Of a DNA stretch of 26,524 bases, positions 1 to 7,327 are shown piece after piece. Made by a program: the position numbers and the translations under genes. Each line of letters begins with the position of its first letter. Position 1 is the first letter of the stretch. This DNA is from Candidatus Aminicenantota bacterium (GTDB lineage Bacteria; Acidobacteriota; Aminicenantia; Aminicenantales; Aminicenantaceae): contig SOIA01000069.1 in NCBI GenBank assembly GCA_004378665.1, positions 1-26,524 on the forward strand, written 5' to 3'. The notes under the pieces were generated by a model that was not told where the DNA came from, made no database searches, and was given only the letters and a program-made list of their open reading frames with translations.

Positions 1-849
1 GAGTTCATTCAAGAATCTCAATGGTATGTGACCTGGAATTTCAATTTTGGATTCTATGAAGGAATTTTTAAACTGGCCAAAGACAGCAGAATTCCTCTTT
101 ACGCGTTGAATGCCCCGAGGAAACTGATCACTCAGATCAGGATGAAGGGATGGGATGCGCTTTCCGGGGAAGAGAAGGAAATCGTCCCGAATCCCGACCT
201 CTCTCATGAGGAACACAGGACACTCATCCGTACGATTTTCGAGAGCGCAGAACTCCCGCATCAGATGAAAGGGAGAGGGCTGGAGATGGTGTTCGAAGGG
301 CTTTACCGCGCTCAGTCGGCATGGGACGAAGTCATGGCACTCAATGCTGTCCGTGCACAGAAGAGGGAAGACAAGAAAGTAGTTGTCCTGGTCGGTTCGG
401 GCCATCTTCTCTACAATTTAGGCGTGAACCGGAGAGCCTATGAGAGAAATCATCTGCCTTTCAAAACGGTTGTATGTATCGAGATTCCCGAAGGAGAGAA
501 AAACATACGAGTATCCAGGACTCTTGCCGATTATATCTGGGCTATTCCAGAGGAGAAGATCCCTGCGTTCCCTTCAGTCGGGTTGAGACTCAAGAAATTC
601 GACGGTCTGGATAATCTGGTTGTTGAGAGCAATCCAATAAACGGAGTCGCACTGGATGCGGGTTTCGAAAAAGGGGACGTTATCCTCTCTGTGGACGGGA
701 AGAGTTTTTTCGATATCAACGAACTGAGGATATATCTGGCTCAGTTCACGTGGAATGATGAAGCTAAATTTCAACTCCTGCGGGATGCGCGCCAGGTTGA
801 AATCCTTTTGAAGTTCGCTCCTCCTCAGGAGGAAGATGAGTTGGAATGA
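1..849 (+). CDS. ChaN-like (DUF399/Tiki-type) protein with C-terminal PDZ domain, 5' end missing
   Basis: The frame is open from base 1, so the gene starts upstream and only about 282 C-terminal residues are seen. The first part resembles the ChaN/haem-binding-uptake family (DUF399, TIKI-like fold): the segment around WNFNFGFYEGIFKLA, a helical middle and the conserved strand VVVLVGSGHLLYNLG, which in this family precedes the last catalytic or ligand-binding region. After about residue 190 a short PDZ-like domain follows (NGVALDAGFEKGDVILSVDG, then a helix and strand), the usual carboxylate-binding-loop module of periplasmic proteases and scaffolds. ChaN proteins are normally lipoproteins; the signal peptide would lie outside the window. 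The gene converges on the vanY-like gene, with 93 bases between them and no clear terminator hairpin. Substrate is unknown; it could bind haem or metal, or act as a TIKI-like metalloprotease. Confidence 0.75.
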   Translation, partial: EFIQESQWYVTWNFNFGFYEGIFKLAKDSRIPLYALNAPRKLITQIRMKGWDALSGEEKEIVPNPDLSHEEHRTLIRTIFESAELPHQMKGRGLEMVFEGLYRAQSAWDEVMALNAVRAQKREDKKVVVLVGSGHLLYNLGVNRRAYERNHLPFKTVVCIEIPEGEKNIRVSRTLADYIWAIPEEKIPAFPSVGLRLKKFDGLDNLVVESNPINGVALDAGFEKGDVILSVDGKSFFDINELRIYLAQFTWNDEAKFQLLRDARQVEILLKFAPPQEEDELE

Positions 850-942
850 TGTTTTGTTAAAAAACTTATGAAGGGCTGCTCCGTTGTTGGACATTAATGA
901 AAACAGGGAAGGAAGCTCTCCGTATTTAACGATTCACACCAG

Positions 943-1791
943 TCAGTGACAGCCTTTGTCAATAGACAGGACATAGTTCTTAATGACCCTCAATTCTTTC
1001 GCTGTTTCCCATCCCTCGAATCCCTTTAGGTCATCATAGCTGACTTTCTGGATATACTGGCTGAGGAATGATTTGGCCAACGGGATGTATGACCAGTGCC
1101 ATTTTTCTTCTTCATAGCCTGATGACCTTGAGGAGTTTTTAGGCGTATAGGTCTGGCAGAAACCGTAAACAGATGCATTCTCTTTCAGCCAGGTGTATGC
1201 TCTTTTCCCCAGTTCTGTCTCGAAATAATCGTTTTCCAGCGCGTTAAGGTCAACGTCTGTTCCCCAATGATGTCGGGATGTTCCTGGCATAGAGCTGAAT
1301 TTCAGGATAATTTTTGCCCGTTCAACGGGATCGCCGATAGCTTTGGAGAGATTTTTCCCTTCAACATGTGTCTGTCCGCTCCACTTTCTCTCCCATATGG
1401 ATTTTTGAGAATCGAAGTTTCGCGTGGCTGAGACAATCGTTAGCTGGATACCGGCCTGAAAAGCAGCCTCATGCATTTTGATAAAAGCCACGTAGGTTTC
1501 TTTTCTTAAATACTGACCAAGCCTTTTCGTGTATTTTGAGTCAACCTCTATAAAATCATCCTCCTGAGCAGGATCGAATTTCCCCAAAAGATAATTTTTA
1601 TCAACCGCAATTTCAGTTTCATTTCCGAGAGATCCTTGCTGGGGTGAAGGAAGTGTTTCTTCAGCAGAACGAGAAATTGAGTTTTCGGAATATCCGGTTT
1701 TAAGGATAAAAGCAAAGATGATGATCAGCAAAAGAGAGGAAGACACAATGATGATTGCTTTGAGATTACCCATTCTGCTTTTTTGAGCCAT
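943..1791 (-). CDS. D-alanyl-D-alanine carboxypeptidase, VanY/M15B family, membrane-anchored
   Basis: A 282-residue protein. Residues 9-32 form a single hydrophobic segment (KAIIIVSSSLLLIIIFAFIL) that acts as a signal anchor, followed by a Ser/Glu/Gln-rich linker to about residue 65 and the M15B zinc peptidase domain. The zinc and catalytic signature is complete: S172-x-H174-x-x-G177-x-x-x-D181 within SRHHWGTDVDL, then E229-x-x-H232-W in EKWHW. The family removes the terminal D-Ala from peptidoglycan stem peptides in the periplasm. It is the last gene on the minus strand after sucD, 52 bases downstream, and may be read through from the TCA genes. AGGAG lies only two bases before the chosen ATG, which is unusually close. 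A start at Met7 is possible but has no better ribosome site. Family call is firm; the exact start is not. Confidence 0.85.
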   Translation of the reverse strand: MAQKSRMGNLKAIIIVSSSLLLIIIFAFILKTGYSENSISRSAEETLPSPQQGSLGNETEIAVDKNYLLGKFDPAQEDDFIEVDSKYTKRLGQYLRKETYVAFIKMHEAAFQAGIQLTIVSATRNFDSQKSIWERKWSGQTHVEGKNLSKAIGDPVERAKIILKFSSMPGTSRHHWGTDVDLNALENDYFETELGKRAYTWLKENASVYGFCQTYTPKNSSRSSGYEEEKWHWSYIPLAKSFLSQYIQKVSYDDLKGFEGWETAKELRVIKNYVLSIDKGCH

Positions 1792-1843
1792 GGCTCCTAT
1801 GGATACCTGCTAATGTGGTTATCTGACTTTTATTGAATTTCTG

Positions 1844-2713
1844 TTAGCTTAGCGCTTCTTTGATCTTTTGTCCGATCTCCGCCGGGCTCTTCGCGACAAA
1901 GACTCCGGCAGCTTCCAGAGCATCCATCTTTTCCTTGGCCGTGCCTTTTCCGCCCGCGATGATCGCACCGGCATGGCCCATGCGTCGTCCAGGCGGGGCA
2001 GTCTGGCCGGCGATGAAGCTCACGACAGGCTTTGTGAACTCTGCTTTGATGTATTCCGCTGCTTCTTCCTCTGCCGTTCCTCCGATTTCACCGATCAGGA
2101 TGACTCCCTCTGTCTCTTTGTCATCTTTGAAAAGCTTAAGAAGCTCGATGAACTTGAGCCCGACAATTGGATCGCCGCCAATTCCCACAGCGGTGGACTG
2201 TCCGTATCCGAGTTGTGTCACCTGGTCAACCGCTTCGTAAGTCAATGTCCCTGACCGCGAGATGATGCCGATCGAGCCAGGAGTATGAATGTGGCCGGGC
2301 ATGATTCCGATCTTGCATTTTCCAGGAGAGATGATGCCCGGTGTGTTAGGCCCGATCAGGCAGCAGTCTTTGTCCTTGAGGAATGATTTCGCCTTGATCA
2401 TATCAAAGGTGGGGATTCCCTCTGTGATGCACACGACGCATTTGATTCCGGCGGCTGCGGCTTCCATGATCGCATCGCCGGCAAAGAAAGCAGGAACAAA
2501 TATGGCAGAGGCGTTGGCACCTTCATTCTCAACAGCATCGGCAACTGTGTTATAGACCGGAACTCCGAGATGGGTCGTCCCGCCTTTACCCGGAGTCACC
2601 CCGGCGACAACGGCGGTTCCGTATTCCTGCATTCTCTGGGTATGGAAAGTCCCTTCTCCTCCTGTTATTCCCTGGACCACGACTCGCGTTTTTTCATCGA
2701 TGATAATACTCAT
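1844..2713 (-). CDS. sucD: Succinate-CoA ligase, alpha subunit
   Basis: A full-length 289-residue alpha subunit. It forms the CoA-binding half of the enzyme that interconverts succinyl-CoA plus NDP/Pi with succinate, CoA and NTP in the cytoplasm. The N-terminal CoA-binding fold is visible (VVVQGITGGEGTFHTQRM, PGKGGTTHLGVPVY), as is the later segment LIGPNTPGIISPG. The phosphohistidine motif GHAGAIIAGGKGTA, with the catalytic His in RRMGHAGA, is intact near residue 247. A clear AAAGGAG lies seven bases before the ATG. It follows sucC after 19 bases, the standard sucCD order, at the distal end of the mdh-fumarase-sucC-sucD run. Confidence 0.97.
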   Translation of the reverse strand: MSIIIDEKTRVVVQGITGGEGTFHTQRMQEYGTAVVAGVTPGKGGTTHLGVPVYNTVADAVENEGANASAIFVPAFFAGDAIMEAAAAGIKCVVCITEGIPTFDMIKAKSFLKDKDCCLIGPNTPGIISPGKCKIGIMPGHIHTPGSIGIISRSGTLTYEAVDQVTQLGYGQSTAVGIGGDPIVGLKFIELLKLFKDDKETEGVILIGEIGGTAEEEAAEYIKAEFTKPVVSFIAGQTAPPGRRMGHAGAIIAGGKGTAKEKMDALEAAGVFVAKSPAEIGQKIKEALS

Positions 2714-2732
2714 TTTCTGCTCCTTTAGTCAG

Positions 2733-3893
2733 TTATGGCTTGGCAAGTGGAACGACCTTTTCAGCCGCCTCTTTCATCGTGCCGGCGGGGTGAAACGAGA
2801 GCCCTGATTCTTCCAGGATTTTTTTCCCTTCTTCGACGTTGGTCCCCTCGAGCCGGATAACCATCGGCACGTCAAGGCTGAGTTCCTTGGCCGCTTTAAC
2901 AATTCCGCTCGCAACCAGGTCACAGCGGACAATCCCTCCAAAGATGTTGATCAGCGCGGCCTTTACGTCTTTATCCGAGACGAGAATTTTGAATGCGTTC
3001 TGGACGGCTTCCTCCGAAACACCGCCCCCGACATCGAGGAAGTTTGCCGGCATGCCTCCAGAATGCATGACGATATCCATAGTCGCCATGGCTAAACCGG
3101 CGCCGTTCACCATGCAGCCGACATTCCCGTCGAGCTTGATATAGTTCAAATTAAATTTCGAGGCTTCGACTTCAAGAGGCTCTTCCTCATCCAGATCCCT
3201 CATTTCTCTGATGTCGGGATGCCGGGGGAGGGCATTGTCGTCGAAATTCATCTTGGCATCCAGGGCGAGAACGTTCCCCTGTTTGGTCACGAGCAAAGGA
3301 TTTATTTCAGCCAGGGAGGCATCCGTGGCTTCAAAAGCTCTGTAAAGACTCATGATGAATTTGACCGCTTGTTTAAAGGTGTCGCCTGCGAGCCCCAGTT
3401 TGAAAGCGAGATTCCGGGCCTGAAAGGAAAGAAATCCGGTGGCCGGGTTGATGTATTCTTTGAAAATCAACTCCGGAGTCTCGGCTGCGACTTTTTCGAT
3501 CTCCATGCCTCCTTCTGAAGAGGCCATGACAACAGGCGCTTCCTTTGCTCTGTCGATGACGATTCCGATATACAGTTCCTTGTCAATATCAAGAGCTTCT
3601 TCCACGAGGATTCTCTTCACTAGTTTTCCCTCAGGTCCGGTTTGGTGTGTGACCAGAGTCATCCCGATCATTTCCTTGGCGGTTTTCTCGGCTTCCTGAG
3701 GATTTCCGACAAGCTTGATTCCTCCTCCTTTGCCTCGGCCGCCGGCATGAACTTGGGCTTTGAGCACGACCTTGGGACCGATCTTCTCTGCGATTTCGCG
3801 AGCTTTGGAAGGATTGTCTGTCACTTCTCCCTGGGGTATTGGGACGCCATGCTTTTTGAGGATTTGTTTGGCTTGATACTCATGGATTTTCAT
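2733..3893 (-). CDS. sucC: Succinate-CoA ligase [ADP/GDP-forming], beta subunit
   Basis: A 386-residue beta subunit, the usual family length. The N-terminal ATP-grasp domain begins MKIHEYQAKQILKKHGVPIP and carries the nucleotide loop HAGGRGKGGGIK at about residues 50-61. Further family blocks are the EINPLLV strand, the GNVGCMVNGAGLAMATMD turn and the C-terminal CoA-ligase domain with NIFGGIVRCD. It works with SucD as a heteromer and performs the only substrate-level phosphorylation of the TCA cycle. A gap of 145 bases separates it from the fumarase gene upstream. Just before its ATG the Shine-Dalgarno AAAAGG sits in the loop of a 6-bp hairpin (3897-3914), which may tune its translation separately from mdh and fumarase. 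The sequence does not settle the ADP or GDP preference. Confidence 0.97.
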   Translation of the reverse strand: MKIHEYQAKQILKKHGVPIPQGEVTDNPSKAREIAEKIGPKVVLKAQVHAGGRGKGGGIKLVGNPQEAEKTAKEMIGMTLVTHQTGPEGKLVKRILVEEALDIDKELYIGIVIDRAKEAPVVMASSEGGMEIEKVAAETPELIFKEYINPATGFLSFQARNLAFKLGLAGDTFKQAVKFIMSLYRAFEATDASLAEINPLLVTKQGNVLALDAKMNFDDNALPRHPDIREMRDLDEEEPLEVEASKFNLNYIKLDGNVGCMVNGAGLAMATMDIVMHSGGMPANFLDVGGGVSEEAVQNAFKILVSDKDVKAALINIFGGIVRCDLVASGIVKAAKELSLDVPMVIRLEGTNVEEGKKILEESGLSFHPAGTMKEAAEKVVPLAKP

Positions 3894-3896
3894 AGT

Positions 3897-3914
3897 CTTT
3901 ATCCTTTTATAAAG
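3897..3914 (-). promoter_or_regulatory. Hairpin presenting the sucC ribosome-binding site in its loop
   Basis: On the minus strand CTTTAT and ATAAAG form a perfect 6-bp stem around the hexaloop AAAAGG. The loop is the best Shine-Dalgarno match for sucC and lies nine bases before its ATG. The stem is AT-rich and therefore weak. It may just keep the site single-stranded, or respond to temperature. This is inference from base pairing only. Confidence 0.35.
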
Positions 3915-4038
3915 TTATTCGGTGGCTTGTCATTCCTGCTCTTTGATTAGACTTGAGATGTGTTCTTAAAGCCCAAAAAATCAGTCATGAAAGAGCGAAG
4001 TTAGATTTCCAATGAGAGCGTGGTATTCGACTCTGGTT

Positions 4039-4593
4039 TTACTCTTTTCTGTATTTCTTTTTCCCTTCTTCATACAGGTCGCCGCCGTACATGTCGTTAA
4101 TGACGATGCAGGGAAAATCTTTGACCTTGAGGCGTCTGATCGCCTCAGGGCCCAATTCTGGATAAGCAATGACTTCGGCTTCTTCGATGCTTTTGGAGAT
4201 AAGGGCTCCGGCGCCGCCCACAGCCGCGAGATAGACGGCCTTGAATTTTCTTAAAGAATCCTTAACTTCCTGATTCCTGGATCCTTTTCCGATCGTGCCT
4301 TTCAGACCGAGCGAGTGAAGGGTCGGAGCAAAAGAGTCCATCCTGTAGCTGGTTGTCGGCCCCGCAGACCCTATGGGGTTTCCTGGGCGAGCAGGGGTGG
4401 GTCCCACGTAATAAATGATCTGTCCTTTGACATCTATCGGCAGTTCTTTTCCTTCCTCCACGAGTTCTATTAACTTTTTATGAGCGGAATCTCTTCCTGT
4501 ATAAAGATAACCAGTGATGAAGATCCTGTCTCCAGCCCGCAGCTTTTCTACGGTTTCGTCTGAAACAGGAGTTTCGATCCTGTGTTCTGCCAT
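4039..4593 (-). CDS. Class I (Fe-S) fumarate hydratase, beta subunit
   Basis: A 184-residue protein of the C-terminal (beta) half of iron-sulfur hydro-lyases, with typical blocks: LRAGDRIFITGYLYTGRDSAHK near the N-terminus, YYVGPTPARPG, GSAGPTTSYRMD, TIGKG, the VGGAGALISKSI loop and ELGPEAI. Two-subunit class I fumarases and L-tartrate dehydratases need an alpha subunit carrying the three cysteines of the [4Fe-4S] cluster. No alpha gene is present in this window. The gene starts five bases after the mdh stop, so it is translated with mdh. That neighbour and the TCA context favour fumarate/malate interconversion over tartrate dehydration. The beta-subunit identity is sure; the substrate is inferred. 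Confidence 0.9.
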   Translation of the reverse strand: MAEHRIETPVSDETVEKLRAGDRIFITGYLYTGRDSAHKKLIELVEEGKELPIDVKGQIIYYVGPTPARPGNPIGSAGPTTSYRMDSFAPTLHSLGLKGTIGKGSRNQEVKDSLRKFKAVYLAAVGGAGALISKSIEEAEVIAYPELGPEAIRRLKVKDFPCIVINDMYGGDLYEEGKKKYRKE

Positions 4594-4598
4594 TCTCT

Positions 4599-5525
4599 TT
4601 AGAACTTGAGCAAGTCGATAACTGTGCGAACTGCGGCTTCTGAACTCTTGATCATTTCTTTTTCTTCGTCATTCAAGTCGATTTCTATGATCTCTTCGAC
4701 TCCAGCAGCTCCTAACTTGATCGGGACTCCAAAATAGAGGTCTTTGATCCCGTATTCGCCCTCAAGATAAGCTGCACAAGGTAGAATTTTTTTCTTATCC
4801 TTAACGATGGATTCGACCATTTCCGCGACAGCGAGTGAAGGGGCATAGTAAGCGCTTCCTGTTTTCAGGTATTTGACGATTTCTCCGCCGCCCTTTCGGG
4901 TCCTATCGATAATCGCATCAAGCTTGTCCTGAGGGATGAAATGAGACACGGGAATTCCCGAGACTGTTGTGTGCCGAGCAATCGGAACCATGGTGTCTCC
5001 GTGTCCTCCGAGGACGAGTGCTTGGATGCTCTCGACGGAGACGTCGATCTCCATGGCGAGAAATGTTCTGAAACGAGTGGTGTCAAGGATCCCGGCCATC
5101 CCGAAAACTCTGTTTTTCGGGAATCCGCTGACCTTGAAAGCCGTGTAGGCCATCGCGTCCAGTGGATTCGAGACGACGAGCAGTATGGCGTCGGGAGAGT
5201 GTTTGACGACTTCTTCGGTGACGGGCTTCACGATATTGAAGTTTGAATCGACCAGCTCATCCCGGCTCATTCCGGGGGTTCTGGGCTTTCCGGCTGTGAT
5301 CACAATGATGTCAGATTTGGCTGTGTCGGCATAGGAGTTGGTGCCGATGATCGCGGAGTCGTATCCTCCAACTGGGCCGCCTTCGCGGATATCCAGTCCT
5401 TTGCCGATGGGCATGTCTTCGATGACATCCAGCAGGACAACATCTCCGAGCTCCTTCTCAGCGATCTTGAATGCAGTGACTTCTCCTACGTGACCGGCTC
5501 CGATGACAGTGATTTTTTTTCTCAT
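4599..5525 (-). CDS. mdh: Malate dehydrogenase (NAD-dependent, LDH-like type)
   Basis: A 308-residue enzyme of the lactate/malate dehydrogenase family that oxidises malate to oxaloacetate. The Rossmann motif G9-A-G-H-V-G14 opens the protein, and D33 (LLDVIED) at the end of the second strand is typical of NAD rather than NADP use. Substrate and catalytic residues fit malate dehydrogenase: R82 and R88 in GKPRTPGMSRDEL (R82 is the position that separates malate from lactate enzymes), N120 in SNPLDAM, D148 and R151 in LDTTRFR, and H175 in GGHGDTMV. GGAGG lies seven bases upstream of the ATG. It is first in an operon with fumarase beta, sucC and sucD, driven by the promoter at 5683-5711 and preceded by an untranslated leader of about 150 bases. 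Confidence 0.96.
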   Translation of the reverse strand: MRKKITVIGAGHVGEVTAFKIAEKELGDVVLLDVIEDMPIGKGLDIREGGPVGGYDSAIIGTNSYADTAKSDIIVITAGKPRTPGMSRDELVDSNFNIVKPVTEEVVKHSPDAILLVVSNPLDAMAYTAFKVSGFPKNRVFGMAGILDTTRFRTFLAMEIDVSVESIQALVLGGHGDTMVPIARHTTVSGIPVSHFIPQDKLDAIIDRTRKGGGEIVKYLKTGSAYYAPSLAVAEMVESIVKDKKKILPCAAYLEGEYGIKDLYFGVPIKLGAAGVEEIIEIDLNDEEKEMIKSSEAAVRTVIDLLKF

Positions 5526-5556
5526 TATTAAACCTCCTGTATTTGATTATTAAAGA

Positions 5557-5576
5557 GAATGAAAATTATTTCATTC
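5557..5576 (-). other. Small hairpin in the mdh 5' untranslated region
   Basis: GAATGAAA and TTTCATTC form a perfect 8-bp stem with a 4-base loop, ending 20 bases before the mdh GGAGG. It has no following U-run, so it is not a terminator. The rest of the roughly 150-base leader shows no riboswitch or leader peptide that I recognise. Confidence 0.4.
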
Positions 5577-5682
5577 GTGTAATGCTTCTTTGCTTTTCTA
5601 AGTGTTGTTTGGCCTCTTTTGAGTGACTAGTGTACCCCAGTTTGGATCGCTTTTATGAATAATCCAGGTCAATTAGTATCTG

Positions 5683-5711
5683 AATATAATTCATATTATT
5701 TTTGCAGTCAA
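5683..5711 (-). promoter_or_regulatory. Sigma-70-type promoter for mdh-fumarase-sucCD
   Basis: On the minus strand TTGACT (5711-5706) is followed, after exactly 17 bases, by TATATT (5688-5683). Each box is one mismatch from consensus. It sits just downstream of the icd terminator and about 150 bases upstream of the mdh start, in a 327-base gene-free stretch (5526-5852). That stretch otherwise holds only the terminator and the small leader hairpin. Predicted transcription start is near 5676. Confidence 0.65.
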
Positions 5712-5730
5712 GGAGAAGTTCATCTGGGTA

Positions 5731-5774
5731 GAAAAAAAAGAGACAGGCACTTGTTCAGAAGCGCCATGTCTCTT
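5731..5774 (-). terminator. Intrinsic terminator downstream of isocitrate dehydrogenase
   Basis: On the minus strand AAGAGACA (5774-5767) pairs with TGTCTCTT (5745-5738). The stem is extended by GGC/GCC with a one-base bulge. It is followed directly by a run of T continuing to 5732. It lies 79 bases after the icd stop, so icd is probably a single-gene transcript and mdh starts from its own promoter just beyond. Confidence 0.8.
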
Positions 5775-5852
5775 GGGATCATTCTTTAGCGTTAAGCAAG
5801 GCGGCTTCATGTTAGACTACAGATATAAAAAGGCCGCCCCTCTTCGATAAAT

Positions 5853-7049
5853 CTATTTAGTGAAACCTTCCCACTTCTCTTTTAAATTGGGATCCTGTAT
5901 GGTTTCCATCAGATACTCGGCGAGTTCTGCGCCTGTTGCGCCAGTATCCCGGCCTGTGAGAACCAGTTTTTTCTCGTATTGACCACAGATGTCTAAAGCC
6001 ATTTCCAGGTTTTTGGCTCTATCAGGATAGCCGATATGATTGATCAACATGGAAGCGGCGCGGATCATGCTGGATGGGTCCGCGTATTGGGCCCGTCCTT
6101 CTTTGACCATGCGGGGAGCAGAACCGTGAATGGCTTCAAACATGGCATACTGTTTGCCGATATTGGCGCTTCCGGCGGTCCCGACTCCTCCCTGTAATTC
6201 GGCTGCCTCATCAGTCAGGATATCCCCGTAGAGATTGGGGAGGACGACTACTTTGAACTGGGTTCTGCGTTTGGGATCGATGATTTTCGCGGTCATAATG
6301 TCGATGTACCAGTCGTCGACCTCGATTTCGGGGTATTCTTTGGCGATCTTGTAGCCGATATCCAGGAATTTTCCATCCGATGTCTTGACGACATTCGCTT
6401 TAGTCACGATAGTCACCCGGTTGATGTTATTCTTTTTAGCATAATCAAACGCCAGACGGATGATCCTCTCTGCACCCTGGGAAGTGATGACTTTAAAATC
6501 AATGGCTAAGTCTTCGGTGACGTTGATTCCCTTGCTTCCCATGATGTAAGCACCTTCGGTATTTTCTCGGAAGAACATCCAGTCGATCCCGTCCTTGGGG
6601 ACTTTTACAGGCCTGACATTGGCGAAGAGGTCCAGATAGCGCCGCATGGACACGTTGCAGCTCTCGATGTTGGGCCAGGGATCGCCTTTCCTGGGCGTAG
6701 TGGTGGGGCCCTTGAGGGTGACATGACACTTTTTGATCTCTTCCAGGACATCATCAGGGATGGACTTGTTCTGCTCGGCCCGGTTCTCGATCGTCAATCC
6801 TTCGATATTGCGCATCTCGACTTTTCCACTTTTAACTTCTTCTTGGAGCATGAACTCTAGGACTTTTCGCGCCTCAGCGGCGATGTGAAGACCGATCCCG
6901 TCTCCACCGATGATGCCGATTATAATCGGTTTCACCTGGGAATAATCAATCCAATCTTGAGTTTTCTTCATTGCTTCCACGCGATTGAGTTGTTCTTCGA
7001 CAATCTGTCCAAAGTATTCTTTAGCTTTGTCGATAACTGAATTACCCAT
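5853..7049 (-). CDS. icd: Isocitrate dehydrogenase (isocitrate/isopropylmalate dehydrogenase family)
   Basis: A 398-residue beta-decarboxylating dehydrogenase converting isocitrate to 2-oxoglutarate. Isocitrate rather than isopropylmalate is indicated by S130-x-N132-x-x-x-R136 (IESCNVSMRR) with R146 in ANVRPVK and R161 in FFRENTEG. Isopropylmalate enzymes have a hydrophobic residue in place of the Ser/Asn pair. Y168 and K217 (VTKANVVK) are the expected catalytic pair, and YGDILTDEAAELQGG supplies the metal aspartates. The cofactor loop is odd: after IHGSAP come R313-M314, matching neither the Asp-Ile usual in NAD enzymes nor the Lys-Tyr of E. coli-type NADP enzymes. The first 35 or so residues are an N-terminal helical extension. 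GGAGG sits seven bases before the ATG. The gene is divergent from acnB and closed by a terminator. I see no convincing promoter for it in the 278-base divergent region. Confidence 0.9.
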   Translation of the reverse strand: MGNSVIDKAKEYFGQIVEEQLNRVEAMKKTQDWIDYSQVKPIIIGIIGGDGIGLHIAAEARKVLEFMLQEEVKSGKVEMRNIEGLTIENRAEQNKSIPDDVLEEIKKCHVTLKGPTTTPRKGDPWPNIESCNVSMRRYLDLFANVRPVKVPKDGIDWMFFRENTEGAYIMGSKGINVTEDLAIDFKVITSQGAERIIRLAFDYAKKNNINRVTIVTKANVVKTSDGKFLDIGYKIAKEYPEIEVDDWYIDIMTAKIIDPKRRTQFKVVVLPNLYGDILTDEAAELQGGVGTAGSANIGKQYAMFEAIHGSAPRMVKEGRAQYADPSSMIRAASMLINHIGYPDRAKNLEMALDICGQYEKKLVLTGRDTGATGAELAEYLMETIQDPNLKEKWEGFTK

Positions 7050-7258
7050 AATTATTCCTCCAGTTAAAAAAATGAATTCTCAGAAATATAAGAATGAAAC
7101 AGTTGAAATATCTTATAATTTTTCTTCGCGAAAATCAACTCAATATCAGAAAAAAGTAGCCCTTTTTTCCAGAGACATCATAGTTATTTGGTTTTGGGAT
7201 TGAAAAAATTAAAAATGCTTCTTTTGAAGAAGTTGGGGAAATCTGATCAAAATTTTTT

Positions 7259-7287
7259 TTGACAAATTTCCTCAAACATTCTATACA
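7259..7287 (+). promoter_or_regulatory. Promoter for aconitase B
   Basis: A perfect -35 box TTGACA (7259-7264) is followed after 17 bases by TATACA (7282-7287), a 4 of 6 match. A better -10 word, TATACT, lies seven bases further but at too long a spacing. Transcription would start near 7294, giving a leader of about 34 bases before the ATG at 7328. The TTG of this -35 box could be mistaken for an in-frame start codon of acnB. Confidence 0.5.
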
Positions 7288-7327
7288 GTATACTGCTGGA
7301 TATCAGAGCCTACAGGGAGATAGAGCT

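Noticed and set aside
3981..4169. A 62-codon frame overlapping the end of the fumarase gene
   Set aside because: It is a shifted reading of the fumarase beta coding sequence, with no ribosome site.
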